DNA of 8,280 bases, from NCBI GenBank assembly GCA_026713285.1, contig JAPOOT010000297.1, forward strand, positions 1 to 8,280, read 5' to 3'. The notes beneath the pieces were generated by a model. That model saw nothing but the letters and a program-made list of their open reading frames with translations. It ran no database searches and was not told the DNA's origin. This document shows, in pieces, positions 6,652 through 8,280 of this stretch. Origin of the DNA: Gemmatimonadota bacterium. Its GTDB lineage: Bacteria > JAAXHH01. Position 1 is the first letter of the stretch. Every line of letters starts with the position of its first letter. Position numbers and translations under genes: made by a program.

Positions 6652-8229
6652 ATGCCCAGTATGAACGGCGGCGAAGCACTGGTCAGGTCGCTGCATTTAC
6701 ATGGTGTGGAAGTCGTATTCGGTCTGCCGGGCGCCGGTCAGTATGAAGCCATCGACGCGATCTACCGGCAGGAAGGCATGCGGTACATCACGACACGCAA
6801 CGAACAGGCGATCAGCTACATGGCCGACGGATACGCCCGCGTGAGCGGCAAGCCAGGCGTGGGCATCGCGGTCGAAGGGCCTGGTTTCTTCAACACGACG
6901 GCCGGACTGGCCACCGCCTTCGCCCAATCGTCCCCCGTGCTGCTCATCACGGGAGACCATCACGGCGTGTCCGTACCCGGCCGGCCCAGGCATGACAGCC
7001 TGGACGAGTACGGGGCCTATTCGAAATGGGCGGGACGGGCCGAAACCCCTGCAGACATCCCCGGCCTGGTTCGGGAAGCATTCAGGCACCTGAACACGCC
7101 GCGTAAGCGCCCGGTCATCCTCGAGATAGGCCCCGATGTATTCCGGGCCGAAGCGTCGGTGGATTTACTGGAAGCCGAGACCCGTTCACCCGCGGCGGGC
7201 GATACGGGACAACTGGAGCGCGCGGCCAGGCTGCTTGCGGAATCGAAACGGCCGATGATCTGGGTCGGCGCCGGAGCGTCCGATGGCGCGCCGCTGGTCA
7301 GGAAGATCGCGGAACACCTGGGCAGTCCGGTCGTCAGCAGCCGCAGCGGCAAGGGCATCCTTTCGGCGCGGCATCCCCTTTCGCTGGGAATGTTCGAGGC
7401 GCGCTTCAAGCCGCTCAAAGACCGCGTGGACGAATGCGACGTGATCCTGGCCGTGGGCACGGCGACCGACATGAGCGGGCGCCTGGATGCGCAGTCGGTG
7501 ATCCGGATCGATGACGATCCCGACGAAATCGGCCTGGACGGTGCCCAAACGCTCGGCATCCAGGGCGACGCCGCGATGAGTCTTGAGGTCCTGTACCATA
7601 GGCTTTCGGGCCTGTGCGATCCCAGGGCCAACGTCACCGAGGACATCCAGGCGGTCAATACCCACCGGTTCGGTCCCGGGGAACAGCTCCAGCCCCAGGG
7701 CGCTTTTATGGACGCCATGCGGGCGGCCATCCCGGACGACGGGATCCTCGTGGGCGGGATGAACCAGATGGGGTATTACAGCCGGAATTACTACCACGCC
7801 TATTCGCCCCGTGGATACCAGACTTCCTCGCATCACGGCACGCTGGGCAGCGTGTTTCCCGTGGGTATCGGTCTCAAGATCGGGCGGCCCGACCGCGCGG
7901 TCGTCGTAGTTTCCGGCGACGGGGGCATCCTCTACAACCTCCAGGAACTCGCCACGGCCGTGAAGTACGGCGTAAACGTCGTGACCGTCGTGTTCAACGA
8001 CAACGCCTACGGCAACGTATGGCGGGCTCAGGTGGAGGAATTCGGTGGCCATGTCATCGGCACCGAACTCCACAATCCCGATTTCGTCAAGCTGGCCGAA
8101 GCCTATGGGGCAAGGGGCGTGCTCGCGGAGGACGCCGCGCAGTTGGAAGCGGCAGTCCGCGAAGCCGTATCGGCGGACGCCCCCACGGTGATCGAGGTGC
8201 CGGTCGGCCCCTGGGAGAGAAGGTACTAG
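6652..8229 (+). CDS. Thiamine-diphosphate-dependent enzyme, acetolactate synthase large-subunit-like
   Basis: From ATG 6652 this is 525 residues with the three-domain order of ThDP enzymes. The N-terminal PYR domain has VVFGLPGAGQYEAIDA and TTRNEQAISYMADGYAR, with E51 as the conserved glutamate that activates the cofactor. The middle domain includes RPMIWVGAGAS and ends near IDDDPDEIG. The C-terminal PP domain has the cofactor motif SGDGGILYNLQELATA (GDG at 422-424), closing with FNDNAYGN, an N-D version of the usual N-N pair. Such enzymes decarboxylate or ligate 2-oxo acids; true acetolactate synthase is only one option. No small regulatory subunit gene is next to it, which argues against a standard branched-chain biosynthetic role. 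Its partner is the amino-acid permease just upstream, so a catabolic or specialised role on an amino-acid-derived 2-oxo acid is inferred. Confidence 0.88.
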   Translation: MPSMNGGEALVRSLHLHGVEVVFGLPGAGQYEAIDAIYRQEGMRYITTRNEQAISYMADGYARVSGKPGVGIAVEGPGFFNTTAGLATAFAQSSPVLLITGDHHGVSVPGRPRHDSLDEYGAYSKWAGRAETPADIPGLVREAFRHLNTPRKRPVILEIGPDVFRAEASVDLLEAETRSPAAGDTGQLERAARLLAESKRPMIWVGAGASDGAPLVRKIAEHLGSPVVSSRSGKGILSARHPLSLGMFEARFKPLKDRVDECDVILAVGTATDMSGRLDAQSVIRIDDDPDEIGLDGAQTLGIQGDAAMSLEVLYHRLSGLCDPRANVTEDIQAVNTHRFGPGEQLQPQGAFMDAMRAAIPDDGILVGGMNQMGYYSRNYYHAYSPRGYQTSSHHGTLGSVFPVGIGLKIGRPDRAVVVVSGDGGILYNLQELATAVKYGVNVVTVVFNDNAYGNVWRAQVEEFGGHVIGTELHNPDFVKLAEAYGARGVLAEDAAQLEAAVREAVSADAPTVIEVPVGPWERRY

Positions 8230-8280
8230 CCGGGGAGGCCGTGTACGTCGGGAATAACCGGATCAGGACCGGGAGATCGG

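Noticed and set aside
7186..8073. 295-codon minus-strand open frame opposite the ThDP enzyme
   Set aside because: It is antisense to conserved cofactor-binding motifs and has no recognisable motif itself.
8230..8280. Trailing bases after the ThDP enzyme
   Set aside because: They are too short to show a start or motif of a further gene, and no clear terminator is visible.

Overview
The window is a dense, GC-rich stretch of bacterial chromosome. It holds seven complete genes, plus the 3' end of an eighth that enters from the left edge. Gaps are short and Shine-Dalgarno sequences are mostly clear. I see no RNA genes, CRISPR arrays, insertion sequences or phage genes. The mix of enzymes (aldo/keto reductase, amidohydrolase-2 proteins, a two-domain SGNH esterase, a Gfo/Idh/MocA protein) is typical of heterotrophic, carbohydrate-degrading, GC-rich lineages known largely from metagenomes. 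A Latescibacterota- or Poribacteria-like source is a guess from gene content, not a sequence-supported assignment.

Left half, + strand (1-4311): the C-terminal half of an aldose-dehydrogenase-like aldo/keto reductase; a 45-bp imperfect tandem repeat that duplicates a start codon; two overlapping amidohydrolase-2 genes; an SGNH/GDSL hydrolase with an N-terminal beta domain; and a Gfo/Idh/MocA oxidoreductase. The likely theme is processing of sugars or sugar derivatives: oxidation to a lactone or keto form, hydrolysis of lactone or ester, and deacylation. Two members look catalytically altered. The first amidohydrolase has lost most metal ligands while its overlapping partner keeps them all. 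The Gfo/Idh/MocA protein lacks the usual EKP lysine and the usual Asp/His pair.

Middle (4312-5220): a hairpin-containing gap between convergent genes, then a minus-strand P-loop kinase resembling the UPF0200/dephospho-CoA-kinase-like group. The kinase has a near-consensus sigma70-type promoter (TTGACA, 17 bp, TATATT) and a short leader that can fold into hairpins. A divergent region separates it from the right-hand unit.

Right half, + strand (5221-8229): a 12-TM APC-superfamily amino-acid permease followed 30 bp later by a thiamine-diphosphate-dependent enzyme of the acetolactate synthase-like family. They are probably one operon for uptake and conversion of an amino-acid- or 2-oxo-acid-related compound. 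The last 51 bases show no gene.
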